A DNA stretch of 55,787 nucleotides, taken from the NCBI GenBank assembly GCA_009691855.1, contig SIAI01000028.1, positions 1 to 55,787 of the forward strand. Reading direction: 5' to 3'. Position 1 is the first letter of the stretch. Every line of letters begins with the position of its first letter. Shown one piece after another: positions 44,513 to 52,435 of this stretch. This DNA is from Planctomycetota bacterium. GTDB lineage: Bacteria > Planctomycetota > UBA1135 > GCA-002686595. The notes below the pieces were generated by a model, which was not told the DNA's origin, did not search any database, and worked only from the letters and a program-made list of their open reading frames with translations. Position numbers and translations under genes: made by a program.

Positions 44513-45289
44513 ATGAAGACACTCGCCCTCGTCAATCAGAAGGGCGGTTGTGGCAAGACCACGACCGCGGTGAACTTGGCCGGAGCTCTGGCCGTGCGCG
44601 GCGAGCGCGTGCTGCTGGTCGATCTCGACCCGCAGGCTCACGCGACGATGGCGCTCTCCGTGTGCGTCGAGCCCGGCGAGCGTTCGATCGCCGACGTGCT
44701 GCTGCGCGGCACGTCGCTGGGCGAGGTCGTGCGCGCGGCGCGCGGCGGGATCGCACTCGTGCCGGCCACGCTTGAGCTGGGCGAGCTCGAGGAAGCCGCC
44801 GGGCGTACGCTGCACCCCGAGCGCCTGCTGAGCCAAGCGCTGAGCGAGGTCGAACTCGACTACGACTACGCGCTGCTCGACTGTCCGCCGCGCGCCGACG
44901 GCGTGCTGACGGCCAACGCGCTGCGTGCGGCCGACGTGGCCGTGCTGGTGATCGAGATGGGCGCCTTCGCGCTGCAGGGCGCGCTGAAGGCCGAGGCCGT
45001 GTTCGCGGAGCTGGCCGGTGACATGGACGCGCGCTTCGAGCTGCGCGCCGTGGGCACGCTCTTCGACCGGCATGCGGCGCTGGCGCGCGAGCTCTTGATC
45101 GGCACCCAGGCGCGCTTCGGCGCGCGCCTGTTCGACAGCGTGATCCACCAGAGCGGGCGCCTGCGCGAGGCGGCCGCCTCGGGCCAGCCGGTGCAGATCC
45201 TCGATCCCGCCTGTCGCGCGGCGCGCGACTTCCAGGCCTTGGCCGAGGAAGTGTGCGCGCTGTGGAGTCCTGTCCCCCTGCATACCTAG
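44513..45289 (+). CDS. ParA-family ATPase
   Basis: 258 residues. The deviant Walker A motif is KGGCGKTTTAVNLAGAL at the N-terminus, LLVDLDPQAHATMAL is the A' motif and YDYALLDCPPRADGVL the Walker B, all typical of ParA/Soj/MinD-like dimerising ATPases that move DNA or protein cargo. No parB or parS is seen beside it. The neighbour two bases downstream encodes a helix-hairpin-helix protein that may take the ParB role. ATG at 44513 is used because the Walker A motif starts ten residues later; upstream codons would lengthen the N-terminus unusually. Confidence 0.9.
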   Translation: MKTLALVNQKGGCGKTTTAVNLAGALAVRGERVLLVDLDPQAHATMALSVCVEPGERSIADVLLRGTSLGEVVRAARGGIALVPATLELGELEEAAGRTLHPERLLSQALSEVELDYDYALLDCPPRADGVLTANALRAADVAVLVIEMGAFALQGALKAEAVFAELAGDMDARFELRAVGTLFDRHAALARELLIGTQARFGARLFDSVIHQSGRLREAAASGQPVQILDPACRAARDFQALAEEVCALWSPVPLHT

Positions 45290-45291
45290 CC

Positions 45292-45945
45292 ATGGACGGT
45301 CTCGCCCTTCTGTGCAATCTGTTCGCGGACGGTCCCGTGACCCTCGAGCGCTTGCGCCGCGCGCGTGTGGATAGCCTGGTGGAGCTCGAGCGCGTGGTGC
45401 CGGGGCAGCTCGCCGAGTGGCTGCACGCCTCGGTGCCGCAGGCGCGCAGCTTCGCCGAGGAGGCGCGCAAGCTCGCGCGCCGCATCGGACCGGAGCGCGC
45501 CGCGTACGGCCTCGCCGAAGCGCCTCCGCAGCGCGCCGCGCAGGCGGAAAGCGTGGCTCTGCCCGCGCCGCGCGCGAGCGCCGAGGACGGCTTGCGTCCG
45601 GGGCTCTTCCCCGGCCTAGACGAGGCCGTGTGCACGCGCCTCCGCGCGCAAGGCGTGCGCACGGTGGCGGCGCTCATCGCCGGCGCGGGGCTCGCCCTCG
45701 CGCGGCGTACGGGCATCCCGTACCTCGCGCTGCTGGCCCTGGCACGCAACGCGCGGCGCCGGCCGGCGACGAGCGTGACGGCGGCGAAGGAGTCCGCGGG
45801 CTCGCCCGAGCCGGCGTTGGCCGAGGTCGAGCTCGTTCCGCGGCTGCGGGCCGTCGCTGCGCGGGTGTCCGTGCCCGAGCCCACGCGCTCGGACGAGTTC
45901 ACGCTGCCGCTGGCGGAGCCCGGCGTGGCCGGGCCGTTCGGCTGA
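45292..45945 (+). CDS. Helix-hairpin-helix-like protein, ParA partner
   Basis: 217 residues. Two similar segments are seen: TLERLRRARVDSLVELERVV with EWLHASVPQARSFAEEAR, and AVCTRLRAQGVRTVAALIAG with LARRTGIPYLALLALARNA. Both look like helix-hairpin-helix (DUF4332-type) units, which bind DNA without sequence specificity. The C-terminus is Pro/Ala/Glu-rich and probably disordered. It starts two bases after the ParA stop, so the two are surely co-expressed and may form a cargo-positioning pair. No experimentally known homologue is recognised. Confidence 0.7.
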   Translation: MDGLALLCNLFADGPVTLERLRRARVDSLVELERVVPGQLAEWLHASVPQARSFAEEARKLARRIGPERAAYGLAEAPPQRAAQAESVALPAPRASAEDGLRPGLFPGLDEAVCTRLRAQGVRTVAALIAGAGLALARRTGIPYLALLALARNARRRPATSVTAAKESAGSPEPALAEVELVPRLRAVAARVSVPEPTRSDEFTLPLAEPGVAGPFG

Positions 45946-45972
45946 AGGCTCGGCCGGTCGGGCTCAGAGGCT

Positions 45973-46087
45973 GTCGGAAAATCCCGGACCCCTGCGGGTC
46001 CGGCTTTCGAAGGCGTGTTTTCGCCCTTTGGGAGCGGGCTCTTGCCGACGAATCGCCGCGCTGCAGGTCGGCAGTGGATTTTTCGAC
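45973..46087. repeat. 12-base terminal inverted repeat enclosing a strong hairpin
   Basis: GTCGGAAAATCC (45973-45984) pairs with 46076-46087 with one mismatch. Just inside the left arm is a perfect 8-base hairpin, CCGGACCC with loop CTGC (45984-46003), which may end transcription of the HhH gene. The 370-base gap 45946-46315 holds this and repeat copy 2, and no gene. Confidence 0.7.
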
Positions 46088-46092
46088 GCGCT

Positions 46093-46322
46093 CTCAGCGC
46101 GGGCTGGCGCCCGCAACCCAATGAGACCTCATGCGCCCGCGCTGAGTTCTTGTTGGCGGGGGAGGCAGACCCTCCCCCGCGACTCCTCCTCCAGGCCAGG
46201 CGCGCCCCGCGGCCTCCCCCTCCTCGCCGCTTGATGAGCGGCGCGGCGCCGGCGGCGCCGGAGCTACTACTCCCGAGGGTCCGCGCGCGGCGCGCGGACT
46301 CTCGAACCTAGTAGCTCAGCGC
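46093..46322. repeat. 229-base repeat, copy 2
   Basis: Matches 43156-43384 almost throughout, including the terminal palindrome. Its right end contains the stop codon of the esterase gene on the minus strand (TGA at 46318-46316), whereas copy 1 stops short of the next gene. Like copy 1 it lies between two converging genes. Confidence 0.85.
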
Positions 46323-47815
46323 AGCCAGCCCTTCACCAGCGGGTACCAGCGCGAGGCGTGGTACTTCGCGACGAGCTCGCGCCAGAGCTCCTGCTTCTTC
46401 TGGTCGTCCTCCAGCCCGCGCGCGCGGCGGAAGAGCTCGTCGGCCGGCCCCTGGTGCTTCGCGCGCAGGTCGGCGTAGGCGCGCATCAATCCCTGTGCGG
46501 ACGGCGCGAGCGCGAACTCGGCACGGAAGCGCCAGAAGTCGTCGACCCAGGCGTCGTCCTTGTCCGCGGCGACCAGCTTCGTGAGGTGGGCGAGCTCGTT
46601 GAGCGCGGCGGCGTCGACTTTCGCGCGTAGCGCCGCAACGGCCTCCGCGCGCGCGGGCGCGAGCTCCGCGAGCCTGTCCAGCGCGGCGAGCGCGTCGCGG
46701 TAGTGCTGCTCCGCGAGGCTGCGGGTCGCGAAGCGCTCGAGCCCGTCCGCGTCGCCGCTGGTCATCTCCTCCAGCCAGCGGAGCGCGTCGTCCACCGGCA
46801 GGAAGGCCCACGGGTGACCGGCCTTGGCGTCGCTGAACAGACGCAGCGCGGGGAAGCCGCCGTCCTGGAGCGCGTCGCGGCCGTAGGTGCTCATCGAGAA
46901 CTCGACCACGCTGTCCTGCTCGCCGTGAACGATCGCGATGGCGATGCGTCGCTGCGCGGCACGCACCTTCTCGTCGGTGAACTCGCTCGGCTCGCACTGC
47001 ACCAGCAGCCCACCCGCGACCGGAAACGCGCCGGCCACGAGCTCCGGATAGAACAGCGCCACGGCGTAGGTGAGGAACGCGCCCTGCGAGTGTCCGCCGA
47101 CGAACCAGCGCTCGATGGGGAGTTCCGTAGAGAGCTCCTTCAGCGCGCCGGCGACCAGCGCGGGCGTCTGCATGTACCGCCAGGGCTCGCCGCTCTTCTC
47201 GCCGGAGAAGTTCACGTAGCTCGAGTTGAACTGGCGCACGCCGTTGGCGCTGTTCGGCGAGAGCTGCTCGCCGTCGAAGCCCACCAGGATGAAGTGCTCG
47301 GCGAGCTCGGGCCAGTTCTGCGGAAAGCCCTCGACGTAGTCGCGCGAGTTGTAGTTCGAGCCGTGGAACAGCGCGACCGCCGTGTAGCGCTGCTGCGGAT
47401 CGAAGTGCTGCGGCACGCGCAGGTGGTAGTTCAGCCCGAGCTCGGTCTGGCCGTCGCTCACCTCACCGGGCGCGATCTCGGCGCGCTTCTTCTCGAGCCG
47501 ATAGCCGCCCCAGAAGTCCTTCTGCTCCGCGCCGAAGGTGTACTGGCCGGTGAAGGTGCGCCCGTCCTTCCAGGGCTCGAACCAGCCCGTGCCGCGGCCG
47601 TTCGGACCGGACCACTCGAATTCCAGGCGGCCGTCCTCGAGCTTGCCCTCGAGCTTCGACTCGGCGCTCCAGCCGTAGGTTCCGCTCACGGCCTTCTGCT
47701 TCGCGGAGAGCTCCATCGGCCCGAAGTTGGTCATCCACCTGCCGGCAAAGGCCGCGGCCTGGGGAGCCTTTTTCTGCGGCAGGGCGAGGAACAGCGCGAG
47801 CAGGATGGGCGTCAT
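46316..47815 (-). CDS. Secreted polyester/feruloyl-esterase-like hydrolase
   Basis: 499 residues. A short signal-like start (MTPILLALFLALPQ) precedes a β-domain of about 100 residues, then an α/β-hydrolase core of the PHB-depolymerase/feruloyl-esterase sort: LFHGSNYNSRDYVEG, the nucleophile elbow VGGHSQGAFLTYA, the acidic HGEQDSVVEFS and the His in SDAKAGHPWAFLP. The C-terminal 150 residues are helical with no family assigned. Likely an exported esterase. GGAGG sits about 10 bases before the ATG. The last codons overlap the 229-base repeat. Confidence 0.82.
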   Translation of the reverse strand: MTPILLALFLALPQKKAPQAAAFAGRWMTNFGPMELSAKQKAVSGTYGWSAESKLEGKLEDGRLEFEWSGPNGRGTGWFEPWKDGRTFTGQYTFGAEQKDFWGGYRLEKKRAEIAPGEVSDGQTELGLNYHLRVPQHFDPQQRYTAVALFHGSNYNSRDYVEGFPQNWPELAEHFILVGFDGEQLSPNSANGVRQFNSSYVNFSGEKSGEPWRYMQTPALVAGALKELSTELPIERWFVGGHSQGAFLTYAVALFYPELVAGAFPVAGGLLVQCEPSEFTDEKVRAAQRRIAIAIVHGEQDSVVEFSMSTYGRDALQDGGFPALRLFSDAKAGHPWAFLPVDDALRWLEEMTSGDADGLERFATRSLAEQHYRDALAALDRLAELAPARAEAVAALRAKVDAAALNELAHLTKLVAADKDDAWVDDFWRFRAEFALAPSAQGLMRAYADLRAKHQGPADELFRRARGLEDDQKKQELWRELVAKYHASRWYPLVKGWLR

Positions 47816-47900
47816 TCGAGGACCTCCGAGGACAGCGGGACGAGCACCATCGACGGCGCGCGCGCGCGGCGTGAGGCGCGAAACCCGGGATCCTCGGGCT

Positions 47901-49076
47901 TCAGCGCAGCACGGGCGCCGGCTGGCCGACCTGCGCCAGGGTTTCGTCCGCCGACCACACCACATTGTAGAGCGTGTCGCGCTCGACGGGGACGCGCCCG
48001 GCGTCCTGGATCCAGCGCACGAGCTCTCCGCGCTGTACCTCCTGCGGCGTCTTCGCGCCGGCGTCGTGATAGATGTGCTCCTCGACCACCGTGCCATCCA
48101 CGTCGTCGGCGCCGAACGACAGTGCCAGCTGCGCGATCGGGATCGTGAGCATGATCCAGTAGGCCTTGACGTGCGCGATGTTGTCGAGCATCAGGCGCCC
48201 GACGGCGATCTCGCGCAGCTCGTCCAGCGCGCTCGGGCCGGGCAGATGCGACCACTCGTTGTTGGCGGGGTGGAACGAGAGCGGGATGTAGGTCTGGAAG
48301 CCGCCGGTCTCGTCCTGCAGGCGCCGCAGGCGATCCAGGTGATCGACGCGCTCCTCCTGCGTCTCGATGTGCCCGTGCAGCATGGTGCAGTTCGAGCGCA
48401 GGCCGGAGCGGTGCACCTCGCGCGCGAGGTCGAGCCACTGCTGCCCGCTGATCTTCAGGCGGTAGCCCTCTTTGTGCAGGCGCTCGCTGAAGATCTCGGC
48501 CCCGCCGCCGGGGCACGAGCCCAGGCCCGCGGCCTTCAGCTCCTCGAGCACCTCGGGCACGGGCTTCTTGGCGACCTTGGCGATCTGGTCGATCTCGACC
48601 ATGGTGAAGGCCTTGATGTGGATCGTTGGCTTGGCCGCCTTCACCGCGCGCAGGAGCTCGAGGTAGTACGCGTAGGGGATCTTGGGCCACACGCCCGCGA
48701 CCATGTGCACCTCGGTCACGGGCTCGTGGAGCTGCGCGGTGATCTTCTGCGCGGCCTGCGCGGGCGTGAGCCAGAACGCGCCCTCCTGGCCGGGCAGGCG
48801 ATCGAAGGAGCAGAAGGCGCAGAACTTGTTGCAGTGGTTCGTGTAGTTGACGTGCTGGTTGACGTTGAAGTACGCCAGGTCGCCGTGCAGGCGCTCGCGC
48901 ACGTGGTTCGCCAGCGCGCCGAGGGTGTACAGGTCGGGAGTGCGGTACAGCGCGAGCCCGTCGTCCAGGCTCAGGCGTTCGCGCGCCAGGATCTTCTCGG
49001 CGACGGAGCCGAGTTTCGCCGCTCGCGCGCGCGCGAGCAGCGTTTCCGTCGCCTGGACGTCTTCCGCAGGGCTCAT
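47901..49076 (-). CDS. mqnE: Aminofutalosine synthase MqnE (radical SAM)
   Basis: 391 residues. The 4Fe-4S motif is CNKFCAFC with Cys82, Cys86 and Cys89 (CxxxCxxC). GGGAEIFSERLHKEGYRLKI, MLHGHIETQEERVDHL and FGADDVDGTVVEEHIYH match MqnE rather than MqnC. It joins 3-enolpyruvylbenzoate to the adenosyl part of SAM to make aminofutalosine, the step after MqnA, in menaquinone synthesis. The ATG at 49076 is preceded by CCCGGAG directly abutting the start, too close for normal use; instead a TATACT box ends 7 bases upstream, so the message is probably leaderless. Confidence 0.9.
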   Translation of the reverse strand: MSPAEDVQATETLLARARAAKLGSVAEKILARERLSLDDGLALYRTPDLYTLGALANHVRERLHGDLAYFNVNQHVNYTNHCNKFCAFCSFDRLPGQEGAFWLTPAQAAQKITAQLHEPVTEVHMVAGVWPKIPYAYYLELLRAVKAAKPTIHIKAFTMVEIDQIAKVAKKPVPEVLEELKAAGLGSCPGGGAEIFSERLHKEGYRLKISGQQWLDLAREVHRSGLRSNCTMLHGHIETQEERVDHLDRLRRLQDETGGFQTYIPLSFHPANNEWSHLPGPSALDELREIAVGRLMLDNIAHVKAYWIMLTIPIAQLALSFGADDVDGTVVEEHIYHDAGAKTPQEVQRGELVRWIQDAGRVPVERDTLYNVVWSADETLAQVGQPAPVLR

Positions 49077-49083
49077 CTCCGGG

Positions 49084-49089
49084 AGTATA
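49084..49089 (-). promoter_or_regulatory. Putative -10 box of mqnE
   Basis: TATACT on the minus strand ends 7 bases before the ATG at 49076. The TATA is also part of TATAAG on the plus strand, a possible -10 for the divergent selenoprotein gene. Confidence 0.45.
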
Positions 49090-49136
49090 AGAGACCCGTC
49101 GGGCTTCCCCACGAGCCCCGCGAAAGGACGGATTGC

Positions 49137-50738
49137 ATGCTGGCCTTGTTCTTGTCGCTGTGCGCGTTCCCGCAGACGCCTTCGAGCTCGAGCGCGCCGA
49201 GCGCGCCGCATCAGGCGCCCAGCGCCTGGGACGCGCTGGCCGCCGAGTATGAGCACGTGTTCGAGGCCTGGGGCACGGAACTCTCGCGCAGCGGCGGCTG
49301 GGAGAAGCCCGAGTCCGAGCGCCCGCCGCACCCGGCGCTCTCCTTCTGGCCGCGCTTCGAGGTCCTGTCGGAGCAGGGCGAGGGCCGCGCCGTGCTGTGG
49401 CAGCTCGACAACGCGGGCAGCGCGAATCAGGACGGGGAGAGCCTCCGTCGCCGCCTGTTCGAGCGCGTGCGCAAGGCCGGTGACGCAGAGTGGGTCGCTT
49501 CCGCCTTGCCGCGCCTCGGCACGCAGGGGCTCGAGAGCGAGGTGGGCGCCTACCTCGCGGGTCTGCAGGCGGAGTCGATGCCCAAGGCGCTGCGCGTCAC
49601 CGCGCGGCTCGTCGAGGCGAACCTGGCCCAGGAGAAGGAACCCGCGCGCGCCGCCGACCTGCGCTTGCGTGCGGCCTTCCTCCAGTACCGTGAGCTCGAG
49701 CTCGGTCCCGGCGAAGCGCTCGCGCCCGAAGACCTCGACGAGCTCAGCGAGGACCTGGTCACGGGGCTCGAGAAGGAACAGAGTCGCCACTTCGGGCTCG
49801 CCTACTACGAGGGCTCCGGCGGCACGTATTATCCGCGCACCGCGGCCCCGGTCGATCCGGAACAGCTCTGGAAGCCGGTGGTCGGGACGCTGGCCGAGAA
49901 GGGCTGCGCGCGGGCGCGCCTGTGGGCGCTCGCCAACGCCGACTGGCAACTCGCCGAAGCCGAGAAAGAGCGCCTGCGCGGCTACCTCGACGCGCTGTGC
50001 CAGGGCTCGCCCTCCGCGGAGACGCTCGCCGCCCTGGGCGCAGAGACCGATTCGCTGGTCTACAAGCTCGGCCTGGACTTCGTCGAGCCGCGCGCGCGCG
50101 TGTTGATCGAGAAGAGCGCCGAGGCCGCGCGTCCGGGCATGCTCTCGGGCCTGGGCAGTTCCCTGTGCGAAGCCGGCGCGAACGATCCGGCCGCGCGCGA
50201 GCGCGGGTTGGCGCTGCTGCGCGAGGTCCAGACGCGCTGGCCGAACAGCTCGGAGGCCAAGAACGTCGCGGGCCTGCTCTTCCGCTTCACGAACCTGGTG
50301 GTGGGCAAGACCGCGCCGGACTTCGAGACGGTCGACGTCGACGGCAACGCCTTCAAGCTCTCCGACTACAAGGGCAAGGTCACGGTGGTGGACTTCTGGG
50401 GCTTCTGGTGAGGCCCGTGCGTGGGGGAGATTCCCCACGAAAAGGCGCTGGTCGAGCGCCTCAAGGACGCGCCCTTCGCGCTGCTGGGCGTGAACACGGA
50501 CGACGACAAGGACGAGTACAAGAAGAAGCTCGGGGAGTATGGCGTCACCTGGCGCAGCGCCTGGCAGGGCGGAACCGACGGGCCGATCCCGACGAAGTGG
50601 GGCATCCGCTCTTACCCCTCGATCTACGTGCTCGACGCGCAGCACGTGATCCGTCACATCGGTCCGCGCGGCGAGGAGCTCGGCCGCGTGGTCGATGAGC
50701 TGCTGGCCGAGGGCAAGAGACCCAAAGCCGGCGGTTGA
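49137..50738 (+). CDS. Probable selenoprotein: TlpA/thioredoxin-like redox protein with Sec in WUGPC
   Basis: Read through one TGA (50409-50411) this is a single frame of 533 residues. A signal-like start (MLALFLSLCAFP) is followed by about 380 helical residues without a known domain, then a thioredoxin fold from about 386: VGKTAPDFETVDVDGNAF, KVTVVDFWGFW, then the TGA, then GPCVGEIPHEK. The TGA is exactly where Cys425 of WCGPC belongs, and Cys428 is kept. Downstream the fold continues normally (TKWGIRSYPSIYVLDAQH with cis-Pro). An SECIS-like hairpin follows at 50420-50439. AAAGGA lies 10 bases before the ATG. A point mutation creating a stop is the alternative; the intact downstream half and the hairpin argue against it. 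Confidence 0.78.
50409..50439 (+). other. UGA(Sec) codon with bacterial-SECIS-like hairpin
   Basis: TGA at 50409-50411 is followed by the stem CGTGGGG (50420-50426) pairing perfectly with CCCCACG (50433-50439). The 6-base loop GAGATT has G in first position. The loop begins 18 bases after the U of the codon, inside the range expected for bacterial SECIS elements (small loop with an early G, roughly 16-37 bases away). The hairpin lies in coding sequence, as in bacterial selenoprotein genes. Confidence 0.7.
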
Positions 50739-52316
50739 TCAGGTCGCGCTCGCCTCGGCCGGCTGCGCGCGATCGAGCTCGAGCTGCAGCTCGGCGTAGA
50801 CGCTGTCGTTGATGCGCTGCGTGTCGCGCAGCGCGAGCAGCGCTCGCGACTGGGCGGCGTGGATCGCCACGCGCACGTCGCGCGACACGTCCAGGCGCCG
50901 CCGCGCGCGCGTGCGCTCCTCCAGGTCGCGCTCGCGCAGGGAGTCGAGCTCGTCCTGCATCGCCTGGCGCAGGTGGTGCACCGAGATCGGGCACGAGACC
51001 GCGGTGCAGAACTCGTCCAGGCGCGCGATGCCGGCGCGCAGGAGCTCCTCGCGCGCGCCGCGCACCTCCTCCTCGGTCTGCGGATCGGCGCGCAGCCCCA
51101 GGCGCTTGGCCAGCGGCTCGAGCGTGAGCCCGTGCACCGCGAGCGTGGCCAGCACGACCACCAGCGTGATCGTGACCACGAGCTCGCGTCCCGCGAGCGG
51201 CGTCCCGTCCTCCAGCACCGCCGGCAAGGACAGCGCCGCCGCCAGCGAGACGATCCCGCGCACGCCGCACCACGAGGCCAGGAACACCGCGCGCGGCTTG
51301 GGATAGCCGCCCTCTCTGTCGCGCAGCCGTGGGCTCAGCTTGAGCGGCAGGTAGGCGGCCGGGAAGACCCAGGCGATGCGCGTGAGGATCACGACCAGCG
51401 CGATGCCCAGCGCGCCGAGCAGCGGCAGCGTGCCGCTCTGCGGGCAGGTCGCGAGCAGGCGCGGCGCCTCGAGGCCGATGAACAGGAAGCTGAAACCGTT
51501 CAGCACGAACACCAGCTGGTCCCAGACCTCGTACAGCGGACCGCGGCTGTGGGGCGCGACGAAGTGGATGTTCCAGGAGACGATGAAGCCGGCCACGACC
51601 ACCGCCAGCACCGAGGAGCACCCGAGCTCGAGCCCCAGCAGCGCCGCCAGGTACGGCGACACCAGGCTGAGCACGAACAGCGTCGAGGTCCCGTGCACGC
51701 GCCGGTTGAGCGCGGAGAAGAACAGGCCCACCGCCGCGCCGATGGCCACGCCGCCGCCCGAGACCCACAGGAAGCTCGTGGCCACCTCGCGCCGCTCGAA
51801 GGCGCCGGTCATCATCACCGCCACGCCGATCTGCACCCCGACCAGGCCGGTGGCGTCGTTCACCAGGCTCTCGCCGCCGATGATCGCGCTCAGGCGCCGC
51901 GGGATGCGCAGGCGCGCGAGCACGGCCTGCGTCGCCACCGTGTCGGTGGGCGAGAGCACTGCGCCCAGCGTGAAGCACGCCGCCCACGGGAGCGCCGGGA
52001 ACAGCGCGTGCGCCGCCAGGCCCACGGTCAGGATCGTCACCGCCACGAGCCCGATCGCCAGCATCAGGATCGGCCGCAGCCAGCGCCGGAAGTCCACCCA
52101 CGAGGTGTGGAACGCGTCGGCGTACAAGAGTGGCGGCAGGAAGCCGAGAAGCACCAAGTCGGGGTCCAGGCGTTGGTGCGGCAGGCCCGGCACCAGCGCG
52201 AGCGCCAGCCCGACTCCGGTCAACGCGATCGGCAACGGCACGCGGATGCGCGGCGCGACGATGGCGGTCAGCGCGATGGCCGCGAGCAGGAGGAGCAGGG
52301 CGTCGAGCGAGGGCAA
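50739..52316 (-). CDS. CPA1-family Na+/H+ antiporter (NhaP-like)
   Basis: 525 residues with about 11-12 membrane helices. The transport-site Asn-Asp lies in GGESLVNDATGLVGVQ, SPTDTVATQAVL and SWCGVRGIVSLAAALSLP complete the CPA1 set. The C-terminal 120 residues are a charged, helical cytoplasmic tail with many Arg and Glu. It should exchange Na+ for H+ and aid pH and salt balance. The start is TTG at 52316, backed by a TAAGCT box ending 9 bases before it and no ribosome site. It converges on the selenoprotein gene with no bases between the stop codons. Confidence 0.9.
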   Translation of the reverse strand: MPSLDALLLLLAAIALTAIVAPRIRVPLPIALTGVGLALALVPGLPHQRLDPDLVLLGFLPPLLYADAFHTSWVDFRRWLRPILMLAIGLVAVTILTVGLAAHALFPALPWAACFTLGAVLSPTDTVATQAVLARLRIPRRLSAIIGGESLVNDATGLVGVQIGVAVMMTGAFERREVATSFLWVSGGGVAIGAAVGLFFSALNRRVHGTSTLFVLSLVSPYLAALLGLELGCSSVLAVVVAGFIVSWNIHFVAPHSRGPLYEVWDQLVFVLNGFSFLFIGLEAPRLLATCPQSGTLPLLGALGIALVVILTRIAWVFPAAYLPLKLSPRLRDREGGYPKPRAVFLASWCGVRGIVSLAAALSLPAVLEDGTPLAGRELVVTITLVVVLATLAVHGLTLEPLAKRLGLRADPQTEEEVRGAREELLRAGIARLDEFCTAVSCPISVHHLRQAMQDELDSLRERDLEERTRARRRLDVSRDVRVAIHAAQSRALLALRDTQRINDSVYAELQLELDRAQPAEASAT

Positions 52317-52325
52317 GGGCGCGCG

Positions 52326-52331
52326 AGCTTA
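52326..52331 (-). promoter_or_regulatory. Putative -10 box of the antiporter gene
   Basis: TAAGCT on the minus strand ends 9 bases before the TTG start at 52316. Confidence 0.35.
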
Positions 52332-52397
52332 GCGGGTGCGCGAGCCCACTCCAGTGGGCGCCTGCGTCGCAGCCGAATCCACGCTCTCCCGCGCCAA

Positions 52398-52418
52398 GCT
52401 GGAGCCCGGCGCTCCCAG
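52398..52418. repeat. Single arm of the GGAGCGCC dispersed repeat
   Basis: GCTGGAGCCCGGCGCTCCCA matches 6691-6711 with one base changed. It lies between the antiporter and the glutamine-synthetase-like gene, close to the latter's CAGGAT box. No second arm is nearby. Confidence 0.65.
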
Positions 52419-52435
52419 CGGGCAGGATTGCCGCC

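Noticed and set aside
47901..50657. A 918-codon minus-strand frame spanning mqnE and the selenoprotein gene
   Set aside because: MqnE begins at 49076; the upstream part is antisense of the redox protein and has no domain.
50421..50738. A separate gene for the C-terminal thioredoxin half starting at GTG 50421
   Set aside because: It would lack the first part of the fold and its active-site pair, has no ribosome site, and is in frame with the upstream part; a Sec codon explains it better.
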